Numbered from the stretch's first letter, positions 50,142 to 59,563 are shown. The stretch is 64,000 nucleotides of DNA from Haloarcula ordinaria (GCF_029338275.1 NZ_CP119789.1:1860001-1924000); one strand, 5' to 3'. The notes: generated by a model from the letters alone, not told the origin. Translations and numbers: made by a program.

Positions 50142-51415
50142 GCGTCCACCTCCTCGAGGAACGCCGCGGCGCGCGTCGCGGGGTCGTCGTCCGCCGGCGT
50201 GAACGCCGACGCGTTGTGGTTGACGCCGTACTCGTCGATGGACAGCGAGCCACGGACGACGTACTCCCGGCCGACGATGCGCTCGGCGATGCGGTCGGCG
50301 ACGACTGACTTGTCCATCGCGTCCCGCGCGTGCTCGCGAGCATCGTCGATGTCGCCACCGTACACCGTCTCCGTCAGGTCCGCGTCGAGGATGACCGTCG
50401 CGGTGGCCGTCCCGTCGTCGAGGATGGCCTTCGTCCGGAGGTCGTCTTCCCCCTCGACGGTGCCGTGGGTCCGGCACTGCCCGTTCTGGATGACGCGACT
50501 GCACTCCGGACAGCGTTCGATGAGGCCCGACCCGTCGCGGACCTCGATGACGTTGCCCTGGAGTTCGACGTCGAACATCCCGCCTCCGTCGATGGCGTCG
50601 CGGATTCGCATCCTGGGGGCGCTGTCCGTCGCTTCGACCGGTGTCTCCAGCGGCGTGACCGTCGAGAACTCCGAGATGTTGACCGCCGGAGCGCTGCGGA
50701 AGTCACGGACGAAGGTCTCTTCGAGGCGGACGGATGCCCCTTCGGTAATCTCGTCGTGCGGCTCCCAGTCGGTAAAGGGCGTCCGGCCGCTCTCGTCGCC
50801 CAGGACGCCGCTCAAGATGGTCGTCTCGCCGTCGCGGCCGTTGATGACCTTCTCCTCACATTCGAGTACTCTCACCTCGACGTTGATGCCGCGGTCACCG
50901 ATGGTGATCTCGCTCAACTGGCGGTCGCCGCCGACATCGGCGTCGATGGCCAGCGCCTCGTCGAGGACTGTCGCCTGCGTGCTTCCGCCCAGGTTGAGTT
51001 CGGGGTTCCCCTCGTACTCACGGATACTCGCGTTCCCGAGCCTGACGGTCTGTCCCGGGACGAGGTCGCCGTCGAAGCCGTCCCAGGCCGTGTAGGAAAT
51101 CGTCCCCGACTCGTCGGCGAGCTCGCCCTCGCGGATGCGCTGTTCCTCGTCGTTGTACTGGATGGTCCGGCGGCCGGCGGTCAGGACCACGGCTGTGACG
51201 GTCACGTTCGAATCGCTTGGAGTCACGTCGGCGATGGCCTTGCTCTGCGTGGCGTCGCCGCCGCCAGAGCCGCCGCCGTACTTCCGCCTGACGCTCTGCT
51301 TGGCTTCGTCCATCGGCACGGAGTACGTGACGAGGTTCTCCAGGTCGCGCGTGACCTCCTCTTTGTCGACGCCGAGGTCGGAGGCGAGTTCCTCGGCATG
51401 GTCTTCGAGAGACAT
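50138..51415 (-). CDS. rpa1: Replication protein A, RPA1 type
   Basis: 425 residues from the ATG at 51415 (MSLEDHAEEL); an ATG at 51439 would add eight residues. The N-terminus has the conserved DLGVDKEEVTRDLENLVTYSVPMDEAK. Three OB folds follow (AVVLTAGRRTIQYN, VLECEEKVINGRDGETTIL, NVIEVRDGSGLIERC), and a zinc finger near residue 300 has CPECSRVI and CRTHG. It coats single-stranded DNA in replication and repair. Length matches the RPA1 class rather than the shorter RPA3 class. Translational coupling with rpap1 (ATGA) supports complex formation. Confidence 0.9.
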   Translation of the reverse strand: MSLEDHAEELASDLGVDKEEVTRDLENLVTYSVPMDEAKQSVRRKYGGGSGGGDATQSKAIADVTPSDSNVTVTAVVLTAGRRTIQYNDEEQRIREGELADESGTISYTAWDGFDGDLVPGQTVRLGNASIREYEGNPELNLGGSTQATVLDEALAIDADVGGDRQLSEITIGDRGINVEVRVLECEEKVINGRDGETTILSGVLGDESGRTPFTDWEPHDEITEGASVRLEETFVRDFRSAPAVNISEFSTVTPLETPVEATDSAPRMRIRDAIDGGGMFDVELQGNVIEVRDGSGLIERCPECSRVIQNGQCRTHGTVEGEDDLRTKAILDDGTATATVILDADLTETVYGGDIDDAREHARDAMDKSVVADRIAERIVGREYVVRGSLSIDEYGVNHNASAFTPADDDPATRAAAFLEEVDA

Positions 51416-51704
51416 CGAGCGGAGGTTCGGCGGGGGCATGCAAAAGGGTTTGTGGGGTGTGTGAATCGGTGCGCGCTCGTATCGGCGTCTCCGGACGAAC
51501 GTCCGTCCCCGGAGCGGGCCTGTCGAGTCCCGTTCCCACTGCTCGTTTCTGCCGAGTTGCCAGTTTCCCACACCCTTATCTGCCAGAGTCGCGTCACCGT
51601 GCGTATGGCTCGCACGTGCGACCCGGCCCGGGTCACCGAGGTTCGCACCGTGCGACACGCCGTCGCGAGCGGGCGTCTGGCGCCCGACGACGGGGTGAAC
51701 TGAC

Positions 51705-52163
51705 GTGGGCGGTATCTTCGGCTCGAAACCGTCAGACGCCCACGTCATCTGGCGGACCGGGCGGGACGACGACGGGAAGAAGAAGTTCGACTTCGAGTAC
51801 CTGCAGCTCTGGGCCGCTCACTTCGGCGTCGACTACGAGGAGTGGACCCGGACCGACCACGACCGGAGCGACGAACCGCGAGCCCAGCACGCCTGCGTGT
51901 TCAACTGGGCGACGACCGGCGGGCAGGAGATATCGCTGGGCGACGCCAACTGGACGATGGGGACACAGGAAAAACCGCGGACGTTCGTCGAGATAGACGA
52001 GGCAGGTGTCGCCCGCTTCAAGGGGTGGTCGTCCGACGCCGTCCTCGACGTGGCCGAGCTCGTCATCGACGGCACGAGGTTCAAGCTGAAGACGGTCGAC
52101 GGAGTGGTCAGGGAGCTCGACGCGACGGCGCTGGCGGAGCGGCCGGACGAGGCGTCGGGCTGA
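51705..52163 (+). CDS. Hypothetical haloarchaeal protein
   Basis: 152 residues from a GTG at 51705. It is acidic with several Trp residues (YLQLWAAHFGVDYEEW, FNWATTGG, DANWTMGTQEKPR) and ends in a strand-rich part. No family is recognised. It is divergent from rpa1, with about 290 bases between the two starts; a 32-codon frame just upstream (51605-51703) is unconvincing. It precedes the antiporter gene by 64 bases. Confidence 0.6.
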   Translation: MGGIFGSKPSDAHVIWRTGRDDDGKKKFDFEYLQLWAAHFGVDYEEWTRTDHDRSDEPRAQHACVFNWATTGGQEISLGDANWTMGTQEKPRTFVEIDEAGVARFKGWSSDAVLDVAELVIDGTRFKLKTVDGVVRELDATALAERPDEASG

Positions 52164-52227
52164 CGCCCCGGGACTTCAGACGCGGGAACCGGCACATTTG
52201 TGTGGGCAGTCCGAGCATGGCCCAGAT

Positions 52228-53805
52228 ATGTCGGAACGGGACGAGAACGATTCGGGTTCGGTCACGGACTCACTGGATATCGACGTAGCGGGCGGGATAC
52301 AGAGCGACCCAACCATCGACTTCTACGGTGGGAAGCTGGTCAGCGCGCTCCCGATAGGGCTGTTCATCGTGTGGGCGATCGTCCAGAGCGGGCTGCTCGG
52401 CATCTCCGACACGACGGGGCTCGTCGCCGGGATGCTCTTGGCGCTCATCGTCGGGATGTTCTTCGTCAAGGGCGACTGGAAGACCTACGCGAACACCATC
52501 TTCGAGGGGATGACCCAGCGGGTCGCGGCGACGGCCATCGTCGCCTGGCTGTGGGCCGGGATGTTCTCGGCGACTATCCAGGCCGGCGGGTTCGTCGGCG
52601 GGCTCGTCTGGGCGGCCAACGCGGTTGACATCGGCGCGGCGCTGTTCCCCGCGGCGACGTTCGTCCTGGCGGCGCTCCTCGCGACGGGCATCGGCACCGG
52701 CTACGGGACCACCGTCGCGTTCACCACGCTGTTCTTCCCGGCGGGCATCCTGCTGGGAGCGAGCCCCGTCCTCGTCTTCGGGGCCATCCTCTCCGGGGCG
52801 GTGTTCGGAGACAACCTCGCGCCGGTCAGCGACACCACCATCGTCAGCGCCGTCACGCAGGACTCCGACATCGGCGGCGTCGTCGCCTCGCGGTTCAAGT
52901 ACGCCATCCTCCCGGCTATCGTCGCCCTCGGCGCGTACATCGTCGCCGGGAGCATGATGTCGGGCATCGAGGTGGCGGGCGACGCGGCCGCGGTGTTCGT
53001 CGCGAGCGCCGAGCCGGCCGGCCTGCTCCATCTGGTCTCGATGGGCGTCGTCATCGCCACGGCCGTCCGGGGCCGGCACATCGTCGAGGCCATCTCGTGG
53101 GGCCTGGTCGTCGCCGTCGCGGCGAACCTCGTCTTCGGCCTCGCCAGCCTCTCGGAGATGCTCGTCTTCCGCGCCCCCGCGCGCTCGAGCGTCGCCCAGT
53201 CGCTCTCGGGGCTCCCGGTCGTCGAAGTGGTCGACGCGAGCGCCTCCCCCGGCGTGGGCGGGAGCATCTACAACGGCGCCCAGGGCTTCTTCCCGCTCAT
53301 CGTCCTGACGTTGCTCATCGTCGCCGGCGCTCGCATCATGATTCGGGGCGGCGGCTTCGCCGCATTGCAGGACTGGCTGCTCGACCACGTCGCGACGACG
53401 GTCACCCGGGCCGAGACGACGATGGTGCTCGGGACCGCGACGGTCAACGCGATGATTACCATCAACACCGCCGCGGAAATCGCTATCGCCCCGTACGTCT
53501 CGACCATCGGCCGGCGGTTCAACCTCAACGGCTACCGCCGGGCGAACATCCTCGACGCCAACACCTCCGCGCTGGGCTACATCTTCCCGTGGGCCGGCGG
53601 CGTCCTGGTCGGCATCGCGGCTATGCAGGGACTGCCGGATGCCTACCCCTGGTTCGAACAGTCGATGCTCATCAACCCCGTCGCCGTGGTGCCCTTCGTC
53701 TTCCACGGCTGGTTGCTCCTGGTGACGTTCCTGCTGGCCGCCTGGACTGGATTTGGCCGCGAGTACGTCTCCGACCGCGAGTCCGAGGAGGTGGCGCGGG
53801 TATGA
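52228..53805 (+). CDS. nhaC: NhaC-family Na+/H+ antiporter
   Basis: 525 residues from the ATG at 52228, with about 12 hydrophobic segments. Family signatures include TGIGTGYGTTVAFTTLF, SGAVFGDNLAPVSDTTIVSA and INTAAEIAIAPYVSTIG; the Asp residues of GDNLAPVSDT are the likely ion-binding site. It should export Na+ for H+ at the cytoplasmic membrane, a central need in salt-loving archaea. The related family of amino-acid antiporters cannot be fully excluded. The next gene starts on its stop codon. Confidence 0.88.
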   Translation: MSERDENDSGSVTDSLDIDVAGGIQSDPTIDFYGGKLVSALPIGLFIVWAIVQSGLLGISDTTGLVAGMLLALIVGMFFVKGDWKTYANTIFEGMTQRVAATAIVAWLWAGMFSATIQAGGFVGGLVWAANAVDIGAALFPAATFVLAALLATGIGTGYGTTVAFTTLFFPAGILLGASPVLVFGAILSGAVFGDNLAPVSDTTIVSAVTQDSDIGGVVASRFKYAILPAIVALGAYIVAGSMMSGIEVAGDAAAVFVASAEPAGLLHLVSMGVVIATAVRGRHIVEAISWGLVVAVAANLVFGLASLSEMLVFRAPARSSVAQSLSGLPVVEVVDASASPGVGGSIYNGAQGFFPLIVLTLLIVAGARIMIRGGGFAALQDWLLDHVATTVTRAETTMVLGTATVNAMITINTAAEIAIAPYVSTIGRRFNLNGYRRANILDANTSALGYIFPWAGGVLVGIAAMQGLPDAYPWFEQSMLINPVAVVPFVFHGWLLLVTFLLAAWTGFGREYVSDRESEEVARV

Positions 53806-54062
53806 GCCTCCTCGAGAAGTACTTCGCCGGGTGGCAGTTCCGGTCGAAGACGCCGACGTTCGAGCCGGGTGACGTCATCGTCGCGTTCGTCACGCGGACG
53901 GACGGCGACCGGAGCATCGTCCGCATCGGCGACTCGCTGCTCACGCTCGACCAGCACGTCCCCGCCGACACGCGGGTCCGACTCCGGGTGACCGACTTCG
54001 AGACGTCGTCGAACGAGGGTCGGGCGGAACTGGTCGAGACGCTCGACACCGCCACCTTCTGA
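53802..54062 (+). CDS. Small TRAM-like beta-barrel protein
   Basis: 86 residues, starting on the ATGA overlap with nhaC. After the first ~20 residues (LLEKYFAGWQF) it is beta-rich (PGDVIVAFVTRTDGDRSIVRIG, VRLRVTDFETSSNEGRAEL), like the TRAM/OB RNA-binding domains frequent in haloarchaea. Coupling to nhaC suggests co-expression; a link in function is not evident. Confidence 0.65.
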   Translation: MSLLEKYFAGWQFRSKTPTFEPGDVIVAFVTRTDGDRSIVRIGDSLLTLDQHVPADTRVRLRVTDFETSSNEGRAELVETLDTATF

Positions 54063-54111
54063 GACGGCCGGAACCGAAAGTCGGTTCTGCGGGTGTGGAC
54101 TACCCCGTCGT

Positions 54112-54771
54112 ATGCACGTCGTCGTCAACGCCGCGATGAGCGCCGACGGGAAGCTCTCCTCGCGGCGGCGCGAGCAGATCGCCATCTCGGGGCCCGAAGA
54201 CTTCGACCGGGTCGACCAGCTGCGGGCCGACTGTGACGCCGTGATGGTCGGCGTCGGGACGGTCATCGCCGACGACCCGTCGCTGACCGTCAAGGACGCC
54301 GACCGCCGGGAGGCACGTCGGAAGCGGGGCGAGTCGCCGAACCCCGCTCGTATCGTCGCCGACTCCCGAATCAGGACGCCGCCGGACGCGACGGTCCTCG
54401 ACGGCCAGGCCGAGACGTATCTGCTCGTCAGCGAGGCCGCTCCGACGGACTTCATCGAGCAGATGGAGGAGACGGGCGCCTACGTCCTCGCGGCGGGCGA
54501 AGACCAGGTGGACCTCACGACGTCGCTCGGGAAACTCGAGGGCGAGGGCATCGAGACACTGCTGGTCGAGGGCGGCGGGGAACTCATCTTCGGCCTCGTC
54601 GCGGAGGGGCTGGTCGACGAGCTCTCCGTGTTCGTCGGGCCGAAACTCATCGGCGGGCGTGACGCGCCGACGCTGGCCGACGGCGACGGGTTCGTCGAGG
54701 AGTTCCCGTCGCTCGATCTCGACGAGGTAGAGCGCCTCGACGACGGCGTCCTGCTGACCTGGACGCTCTGA
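54112..54771 (+). CDS. arfC: Diaminohydroxyphosphoribosylaminopyrimidine-type reductase of riboflavin synthesis
   Basis: 219 residues of the RibD C-terminal/RIB7 reductase fold. Signatures are NAAMSADGKLS at the start, DAVMVGVGTVIADDPSLTV, and LLVEGGGELIFGLVAEGLVDEL near the end. In archaea this stand-alone enzyme reduces 2,5-diamino-6-ribosylamino-pyrimidinone phosphate with NADPH in the riboflavin path. Length matches archaeal family members. It is a single gene with about 50 bases after the TRAM-like gene. Confidence 0.88.
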   Translation: MHVVVNAAMSADGKLSSRRREQIAISGPEDFDRVDQLRADCDAVMVGVGTVIADDPSLTVKDADRREARRKRGESPNPARIVADSRIRTPPDATVLDGQAETYLLVSEAAPTDFIEQMEETGAYVLAAGEDQVDLTTSLGKLEGEGIETLLVEGGGELIFGLVAEGLVDELSVFVGPKLIGGRDAPTLADGDGFVEEFPSLDLDEVERLDDGVLLTWTL

Positions 54772-54845
54772 CCGGCGGGACGGCGCTGTCGCTCGGTTCA
54801 CAGGTCGCTGAGAAGCGCACGTCTGTGGCCGGTGCCGCGGCCCGC

Positions 54846-55133
54846 TCAGTGGTCGTGGCCGGTCAGTTCGCCGAAGGTCGTCCCGAAGCGCTCCTCGAAC
54901 AGGTCGAGCGTCTGCTCCTCGAGGGCGGCGATTTCGGCGTCCGGTTCGCCCTGGGCGTGGTGGACTGCGCTGTGGATACGCTGGGCGAGGCCGAACATCG
55001 CGAGGTCACCGATGACCTGGGGGTCCGTCTCGTCGTCCGTCTCCCGGAGGATGTCGAGCAGGCCGCTCGGGACCGTGAGCTCGTCTGTGGCGTCGTCCGT
55101 CTCGATAGTCAGCGTGACAGTGTCGCTTGCCAT
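54846..55133 (-). CDS. Conserved haloarchaeal small protein
   Basis: 95 residues from the ATG at 55133. Acidic, with a beta start (TVTLTIETDDATDELTVP), then helices (GLLDILRE, VIGDLAMFGLAQRIHSAVHH, LDLFEERFGTTFGELTG). I recall similar proteins across haloarchaea without known function. It is separated from the SRPBCC gene by 76 bases and points the same way. Confidence 0.65.
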   Translation of the reverse strand: MASDTVTLTIETDDATDELTVPSGLLDILRETDDETDPQVIGDLAMFGLAQRIHSAVHHAQGEPDAEIAALEEQTLDLFEERFGTTFGELTGHDH

Positions 55134-55209
55134 GCGAACTGGTTCGGACACGCGACGGAAGGGTCTGTCGGGTCAGTGCTACGCCGTCGCAATCCTGGCA
55201 CGGGCGAGG

Positions 55210-55674
55210 CTACGCCGTGGCGTGCTCGCCGACGTAGGGGTCGTTCCCCGTCGTCTCGGCGCGGAGCTTGAGCGCCTCGTTCATCGCTTCGAAGCCGCGG
55301 CGCGTGCCGTCGACGTCGAGGACGAGGCCGACGAGGAGTCCCGAGAACGACTCGCCGTGGTGGAGGCGCGTGCGGTTCTCGCCGAGTGCTTCGAGTCTGA
55401 ACTCGTGGCGGCCGTCCAGCAGGCCGGGGACGAACAGTCTGCCGAGCCACTCGAGGTGTTCGTTCGGCGTGGCGGCGGTGACGCGTGGCTTGAACGTCAT
55501 CTCGCGACTCCCCGGCGGGTCGAGTCTGACTTCGAGTCGCTCGCCCTCGGTGGGCGTCCCGGAGATCCGGGTCACGAACGAGTTCCACTCGGGGTACGCG
55601 TCGAAGTCGACGAGCGTCGCCCACACAGCGGACGCGGGGGCGTGGATATCGATGGTCGTCTCGATGGTTTTCAT
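55210..55674 (-). CDS. SRPBCC (START-like) ligand-binding protein
   Basis: 154 residues from the ATG at 55674. The pattern IDIHAPASAVWATLVDFDAYPEWNSF is the classic START. Then GERLEVRLDPPGSREMTFKP and WLGRLFVPGLLDGRHEFRLE complete the sheet, and a C-terminal helix closes the cavity (GFEAMNEALKLRAE). It should bind a small hydrophobic molecule; which one is unknown. It is encoded by itself downstream of the divergent-facing thioredoxin reductase end. Confidence 0.85.
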   Translation of the reverse strand: MKTIETTIDIHAPASAVWATLVDFDAYPEWNSFVTRISGTPTEGERLEVRLDPPGSREMTFKPRVTAATPNEHLEWLGRLFVPGLLDGRHEFRLEALGENRTRLHHGESFSGLLVGLVLDVDGTRRGFEAMNEALKLRAETTGNDPYVGEHATA

Positions 55675-55741
55675 TGCCGTTATAACGCGCCCAGAGGAGA
55701 TAAAGAGTGACTGATAGAATTGCACGCCTCGCCGGTGGCGC

Positions 55742-56791
55742 TCAGTCGTCGGCTTTCGCGGCCGCTTCCGACTCCGAGTCCGCAGTCGTGTCCTCGAGGT
55801 CCTCGAGGTAGTCGTCGGCGTCCAGCGCGGCCTTCGAGCCGTCGCCGGCGGCGGTGACCGCCTGCTGGTAGTGGAAGTCGACGACGTCGCCGGCCCCGAA
55901 CAGCCCCTCGACGTCCGTCGCGGTCTGGCCGGCGCCCTTGCCGCCCTTCGCGACGATGTAGCCCGTCTCGTCGAGCTCGACGCCGGTGTCCTGGAGGTAG
56001 TCGGTGTTGGGCGTGTGGCCGATGGCGACGAACACCGCGCCGACCGACTGGTCGAACGTCTCGGTCTCGGGGTCGTCGAGTTTCTCCGAGGGGTACCCCG
56101 ACTCGTTTCGCGCGAGCGTGACGTGGTCGACGCCGTCCTCGGCGGAGCCGTGTATCTCGAGCAGTTCGGTGTTTCGCAGTATTTCGACCTCGCCTTCGTC
56201 GACTTTCTTCTGAATCTTGTCGATCCAGTAGTCCTCGGCGCGGAACTCCTCGCGCCGGTGGGCGATGTACACCGTGTCGGCGAACTTCGTGAGGAAGTGC
56301 GCCTCCTCCATCGCGGCGTCGCCGCCGCCGACGACGAGCATGTCTTCGCCGCGGAAGAACGCCCCGTCACAGGTCGCACACGTCGAGACGCCGTAACCCA
56401 TCAGGTCGTCCTCACCGGGGACGCCCAGCGTGCGGGCGCTCGCCCCCGATGCGGCGATGAACGCGTCGGCGGTGTAGACCGTGCCGTCGCGCAGTTCGAC
56501 GCGGAACGGGCGCTCGCTGTCGTCGATGTCGGTGACGATGCCGTGCTCGATTTCGGTGCCGAAGCGCTCGGCCTGCTCTTTCATCCGGTTGATGAGGTCC
56601 GGACCCGAGAGCCCCTCGGGGAAGCCGGGGTAGTTCTCGACCTCGCTGGTGAGTGTCAGCTGGCCACCCGGTTCGTCGCCTTCGAGGACCAGCGGCTCGT
56701 TGTTGCTCCGGGCGGCGTAGATGGCGGCCGTCAGTCCGGCGATTCCCGACCCGGCGATGATGAGTCGTCGGTGTTCTACTGGCTCAGTCAT
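55742..56791 (-). CDS. trxB: Thioredoxin reductase
   Basis: 349 residues from the ATG at 56791; two codons upstream are less likely. The FAD site is IIAGSGIAGLTAA, the redox pair is CATC (Cys138, Cys141), the NADPH site is VVGGGDAAMEEA, and the second FAD motif is GLFGAGDVVDF. It moves electrons to thioredoxin or a relative in the cytosol. About 25 residues of acidic tail (DLEDTTADSESEAAAKADD) exceed the usual length and fit salt adaptation. Confidence 0.92.
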   Translation of the reverse strand: MTEPVEHRRLIIAGSGIAGLTAAIYAARSNNEPLVLEGDEPGGQLTLTSEVENYPGFPEGLSGPDLINRMKEQAERFGTEIEHGIVTDIDDSERPFRVELRDGTVYTADAFIAASGASARTLGVPGEDDLMGYGVSTCATCDGAFFRGEDMLVVGGGDAAMEEAHFLTKFADTVYIAHRREEFRAEDYWIDKIQKKVDEGEVEILRNTELLEIHGSAEDGVDHVTLARNESGYPSEKLDDPETETFDQSVGAVFVAIGHTPNTDYLQDTGVELDETGYIVAKGGKGAGQTATDVEGLFGAGDVVDFHYQQAVTAAGDGSKAALDADDYLEDLEDTTADSESEAAAKADD

Positions 56792-56893
56792 GCCCACAGA
56801 TACTGTCCACGGGGGTAATTATTTTGCGCTGTCGAGTCGGGACCGCACACGCCCGCCGACACCCTTAGGCACCGCCCCCCGCTCGGTCAGGGT

Positions 56894-57178
56894 ATGCCCG
56901 CCGACCTCGAAGAGAAGACCGACCGCTACGAGGGACTGCTCGCCGAGGCACTGGACGCCGCGGCCGTCGCACCGCCAGAGGGGACGCCGATGCACGACGC
57001 CGCGCTCGAATGCCAGGAGATGGCGTCGTCGTATCTCGAAGACGGCCGCCACTTCCGGGCCGACGAGGACCCGGTCAACGCGCTCGCTTCCTTCTCGTAC
57101 GGGCACGCGTGGCTGGACGCAGGCGCACGGATCGGCCTGTTCGACGTGCCGACCGAGGGCCACCTGTTCACTGTCTGA
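56894..57178 (+). CDS. DUF357 family protein
   Basis: 94 residues. The pattern KTDRYEGLLAEAL, ECQEMASSYLEDGRHF and VNALASFSYGHAWLDAGARIGLF matches the archaeal DUF357 helical family. Function is unknown; members often lie near DNA or RNA genes. It is divergent from trxB with about 100 bases between the starts. Confidence 0.82.
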   Translation: MPADLEEKTDRYEGLLAEALDAAAVAPPEGTPMHDAALECQEMASSYLEDGRHFRADEDPVNALASFSYGHAWLDAGARIGLFDVPTEGHLFTV

Positions 57179-57318
57179 CCAGGTTCGCATCGTGGGTGGT
57201 CTCTGCGTCTGTGTCGTCACTCGTGAATCGTCCTAACTCCCAGTTGGCGCCGAACGTGGCGCGGGCGCTCGATTCGGTCACCCGACCGCAGTCATGCGAT
57301 TTGTTATCACGAATACCA

Positions 57319-57335
57319 AAAGGTTTATAAACTTT
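57319..57335 (+). promoter_or_regulatory. TATA box of the tfb gene
   Basis: AAGGTTTATAAACTTTT is a strong haloarchaeal TATA element in otherwise GC-rich sequence. It lies about 80 bases before the tfb ATG (57415), which implies a 5' untranslated leader. The rest of 57179-57414 holds no gene. Confidence 0.65.
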
Positions 57336-57414
57336 TCTCCCTTACTATAGGTAAGACGCCAGCGGGGAGTACTTTTTACCATTACGCCCCCGGCAGAATG
57401 AGAGGTCCCCAATC

Positions 57415-58386
57415 ATGAGTGAATCCCCAGTACGAACCAGCACCCACGAGAAGACGAGCGAGAAAGAGGTCGAACGCAAGGAGACAGAGCGGATAGACGT
57501 CTGTCCGGAGTGTGGCGGCAATCTCCTGACGGACGCCGAACACGGCGAGACGGTCTGCCAGGACTGCGGCCTCGTCGTCGAGGAGGACGAGATCGACCAC
57601 GGGCCCGAGTGGCGGGCCTTCGACTCCTCGGAGAAGGACCGCAAGTCCCGCGTCGGTGCGCCGACGACGAACATGATGCACGACAAGGGGCTGTCGACGA
57701 ACATCGGCTGGCAGAACAAGGACGCCTACGGGCGGTCGCTCTCGAGCGAGCAGCGCCAGAAGATGCAGCGCCTGCGCACCTGGAACGAGCGGTTCCGCAC
57801 CCGCGACTCCAAGGAGCGCAACCTCAAGCAGGCGCTCGGCGAAATCGACCGCATGGCCTCCGCGCTGGGGCTTCCCCAGAGCGTCCGTGAGACCGCGAGC
57901 GTCATCTACCGCCGTGCCCTCGGCGAAGACCTGCTGCCCGGCCGGTCTATCGAAGGCGTCGCGACGTCGGCGCTGTACGCCTCGGCCCGGATGGCGAGCA
58001 ACCCCCGGTCGCTCGACGAGATGGCCGTCGTCTCCCGCGTCGACAAGATGGAGCTGACCCGGACCTACCGCTACATCGTGCGCGAACTCGGCCTGGAAGT
58101 CCAGCCAGCTGACCCGGAGCACTACCTGCCCCGGTTCATCTCCGAGCTGGGCCTCAGCGACGAGTCCGAGCGCCAGGCCCGTGACCTCGTCGAGAACGCC
58201 CGGAAGGCCGGGCTGCTCTCCGGGAAGTCACCGGTGGGCCTCGCCGCGGCCGCCGTCTACGCCGCCGCGCTGCTGACCAACGAGAAGGTCACCCAGAGCG
58301 AGGTCAGCGAGGTGGCCAACATCTCCGAAGTCACCATCCGCAACCGCTACAAGGAGCTGCTCGAAGCCGAGAACGTCCCGGCGTAA
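57415..58386 (+). CDS. tfb: Transcription initiation factor B
   Basis: 323 residues, normal for TFB. The N-terminal zinc ribbon has CPEC (Cys30, Cys33) and CQDC (Cys48, Cys51). The B-finger region follows (GPEWRAFDSSEKDRKSR), then two cyclin-like repeats (LPQSVRETASVIYRRAL and LSDESERQARDLVENAR). The end has TIRNRYKELLEAENVPA. It recruits RNA polymerase to TBP-bound promoters. Haloarchaea have several TFBs; which paralogue this is cannot be told here. Confidence 0.95.
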   Translation: MSESPVRTSTHEKTSEKEVERKETERIDVCPECGGNLLTDAEHGETVCQDCGLVVEEDEIDHGPEWRAFDSSEKDRKSRVGAPTTNMMHDKGLSTNIGWQNKDAYGRSLSSEQRQKMQRLRTWNERFRTRDSKERNLKQALGEIDRMASALGLPQSVRETASVIYRRALGEDLLPGRSIEGVATSALYASARMASNPRSLDEMAVVSRVDKMELTRTYRYIVRELGLEVQPADPEHYLPRFISELGLSDESERQARDLVENARKAGLLSGKSPVGLAAAAVYAAALLTNEKVTQSEVSEVANISEVTIRNRYKELLEAENVPA

Positions 58387-58491
58387 GCCAGTCGCGACTC
58401 TCTCTCTCATCCGCCGGTTTATTTCACCAAGATTTTCAGAACAGTTGACAGTAAACTTTTATACGACGCCCAGTGTGTGTCATCATCATAC

Positions 58492-58671
58492 ATGGAGGAA
58501 GCGTACGTCCGTCTGCTCTGTCCCGAGTGCAAGAAGGGCTGGGAGTCGACGCCCACCCAGTTGCCGCCCCACACGACCACCTATCACTGTCCCAACTGTC
58601 ACGCGAGCCGGCGGCTCGCGGAGTTCACCCGGACCGACCGCGACCTTCAGACGCTGAAGGGGTTGCAGTAA
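58492..58671 (+). CDS. Small zinc-ribbon protein
   Basis: 59 residues from the ATG at 58492. Two CxxC knuckles, CPECKKGW and CPNCHAS, form a zinc ribbon. A TATA-like AACTTTTATACG about 35 bases before the ATG fits a near-leaderless transcript. Conserved in haloarchaea, as far as I recall; function unknown. It abuts the convergent aIF2-beta gene with no gap. Confidence 0.75.
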   Translation: MEEAYVRLLCPECKKGWESTPTQLPPHTTTYHCPNCHASRRLAEFTRTDRDLQTLKGLQ

Positions 58672-59076
58672 CTACTCGCCCGTCGCCGTCCGCGCGCCGC
58701 AAGCCGCACACCGGAGGACCTCGACCCCGTTCTCGCGGTCGAGTCGCGTGTCCGGGAGGCCACATTCCGAACAGCGAACGTACGCGTCGAAGTACGCGTC
58801 GATGGCCCGGTCCAAGCGCTCGCTCCCGAACGACCCGGCCAGTCGGGCCCGGCCGCTCTCGTCGATGTGTCCGCTCGTCCCCAGCTCCCTCTGCAGGTAC
58901 TTCAGCACGTGGTCCGGGTCTCTGTCGAGTCGGTCGCACACCGCCCGGAAGTTCTCGAACACCGTGACTCTCCCCTCCTGGCGGACATCCGTATCGGGGA
59001 GCTCGAACCGTTCGTCCGTGGCCTCGACGTCGGGCGTCTCGTCGAGCACCTTGTCGAGTTGCTCCTCGTAGTCCAT
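58672..59076 (-). CDS. Translation initiation factor aIF2, beta subunit
   Basis: 134 residues from the ATG at 59076 (MDYEEQLDKVLDETP). The family core is present: TVFENFRAVCDRLDRDPDHV, LKYLQRELGTSG and the C-terminal zinc ribbon CSECGLPDTR ... CAACGA. With the alpha and gamma subunits it carries initiator tRNA to the small ribosomal subunit. Length is normal for archaea. A frame extending upstream to 59115 lacks family similarity. Confidence 0.9.
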   Translation of the reverse strand: MDYEEQLDKVLDETPDVEATDERFELPDTDVRQEGRVTVFENFRAVCDRLDRDPDHVLKYLQRELGTSGHIDESGRARLAGSFGSERLDRAIDAYFDAYVRCSECGLPDTRLDRENGVEVLRCAACGARTATGE

Positions 59077-59263
59077 ATCGTACACTTGATCACTGGTCGA
59101 AAAAAGCGCTTCCAATCCCGCCGACTGGCGTCCCCGTCTGTCGGAACCGGGCAGCAGAGAACCGGCTGTAGACGGCCTGAGTATAACGATTGTTGATTTT
59201 AGAAGTGTGTTAACCTTCGTCAGAGTAGTACTATAAACTTCGAGTTATTAGACTGCGGTGACT

Positions 59264-59500
59264 ATGAAGAAGCAGGAGCTCATCCATCTTCACGGCCTGC
59301 TTGCACAGGTACAGAACCACTACGAGGCCGACGCAGCCACCGAAGTCGAGCACGACGAGTACGAGACACTGGGCGTGAAGCCGACATCGATCCACAAGTC
59401 GAAGACCGACCACAAGGCCGCCGTCTTCGCCCTCGTCGACGGCATCACCTCCGAGATGACCGACGACGCGAAAGAACCCGTTTCTGCCGCCGCGGACTGA
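59264..59500 (+). CDS. UPF0058 family protein
   Basis: 78 residues from the ATG at 59264 (MKKQELIHLHGLLAQVQNHY). This opening, with YETLGVKPTSIHKSKTDHKAAV, is the UPF0058 signature found only in archaea. A TATA box, CTATAAACT, lies about 32 bases upstream, so the transcript is probably leaderless. Function unknown. Confidence 0.85.
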   Translation: MKKQELIHLHGLLAQVQNHYEADAATEVEHDEYETLGVKPTSIHKSKTDHKAAVFALVDGITSEMTDDAKEPVSAAAD

Positions 59501-59563
59501 TTCCCTCTCCTCTCCCGCCCAGGACGACCGATAGCGAGACCCCTCTGTCCAATCCGTTTGCAG

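Noticed and set aside
48417..51095. Very long plus-strand open frame opposite the RPA cluster
   Set aside because: It is antisense to rpap1 and rpa1, has repetitive Arg/Gly/Val content with no domain, and arises from GC-rich third-position bias.
51605..51703. 32-codon frame between rpa1 and the 51705 gene
   Set aside because: It starts with ATG and is compact but has no recognisable feature; chance frames of this size are common in GC-rich DNA.
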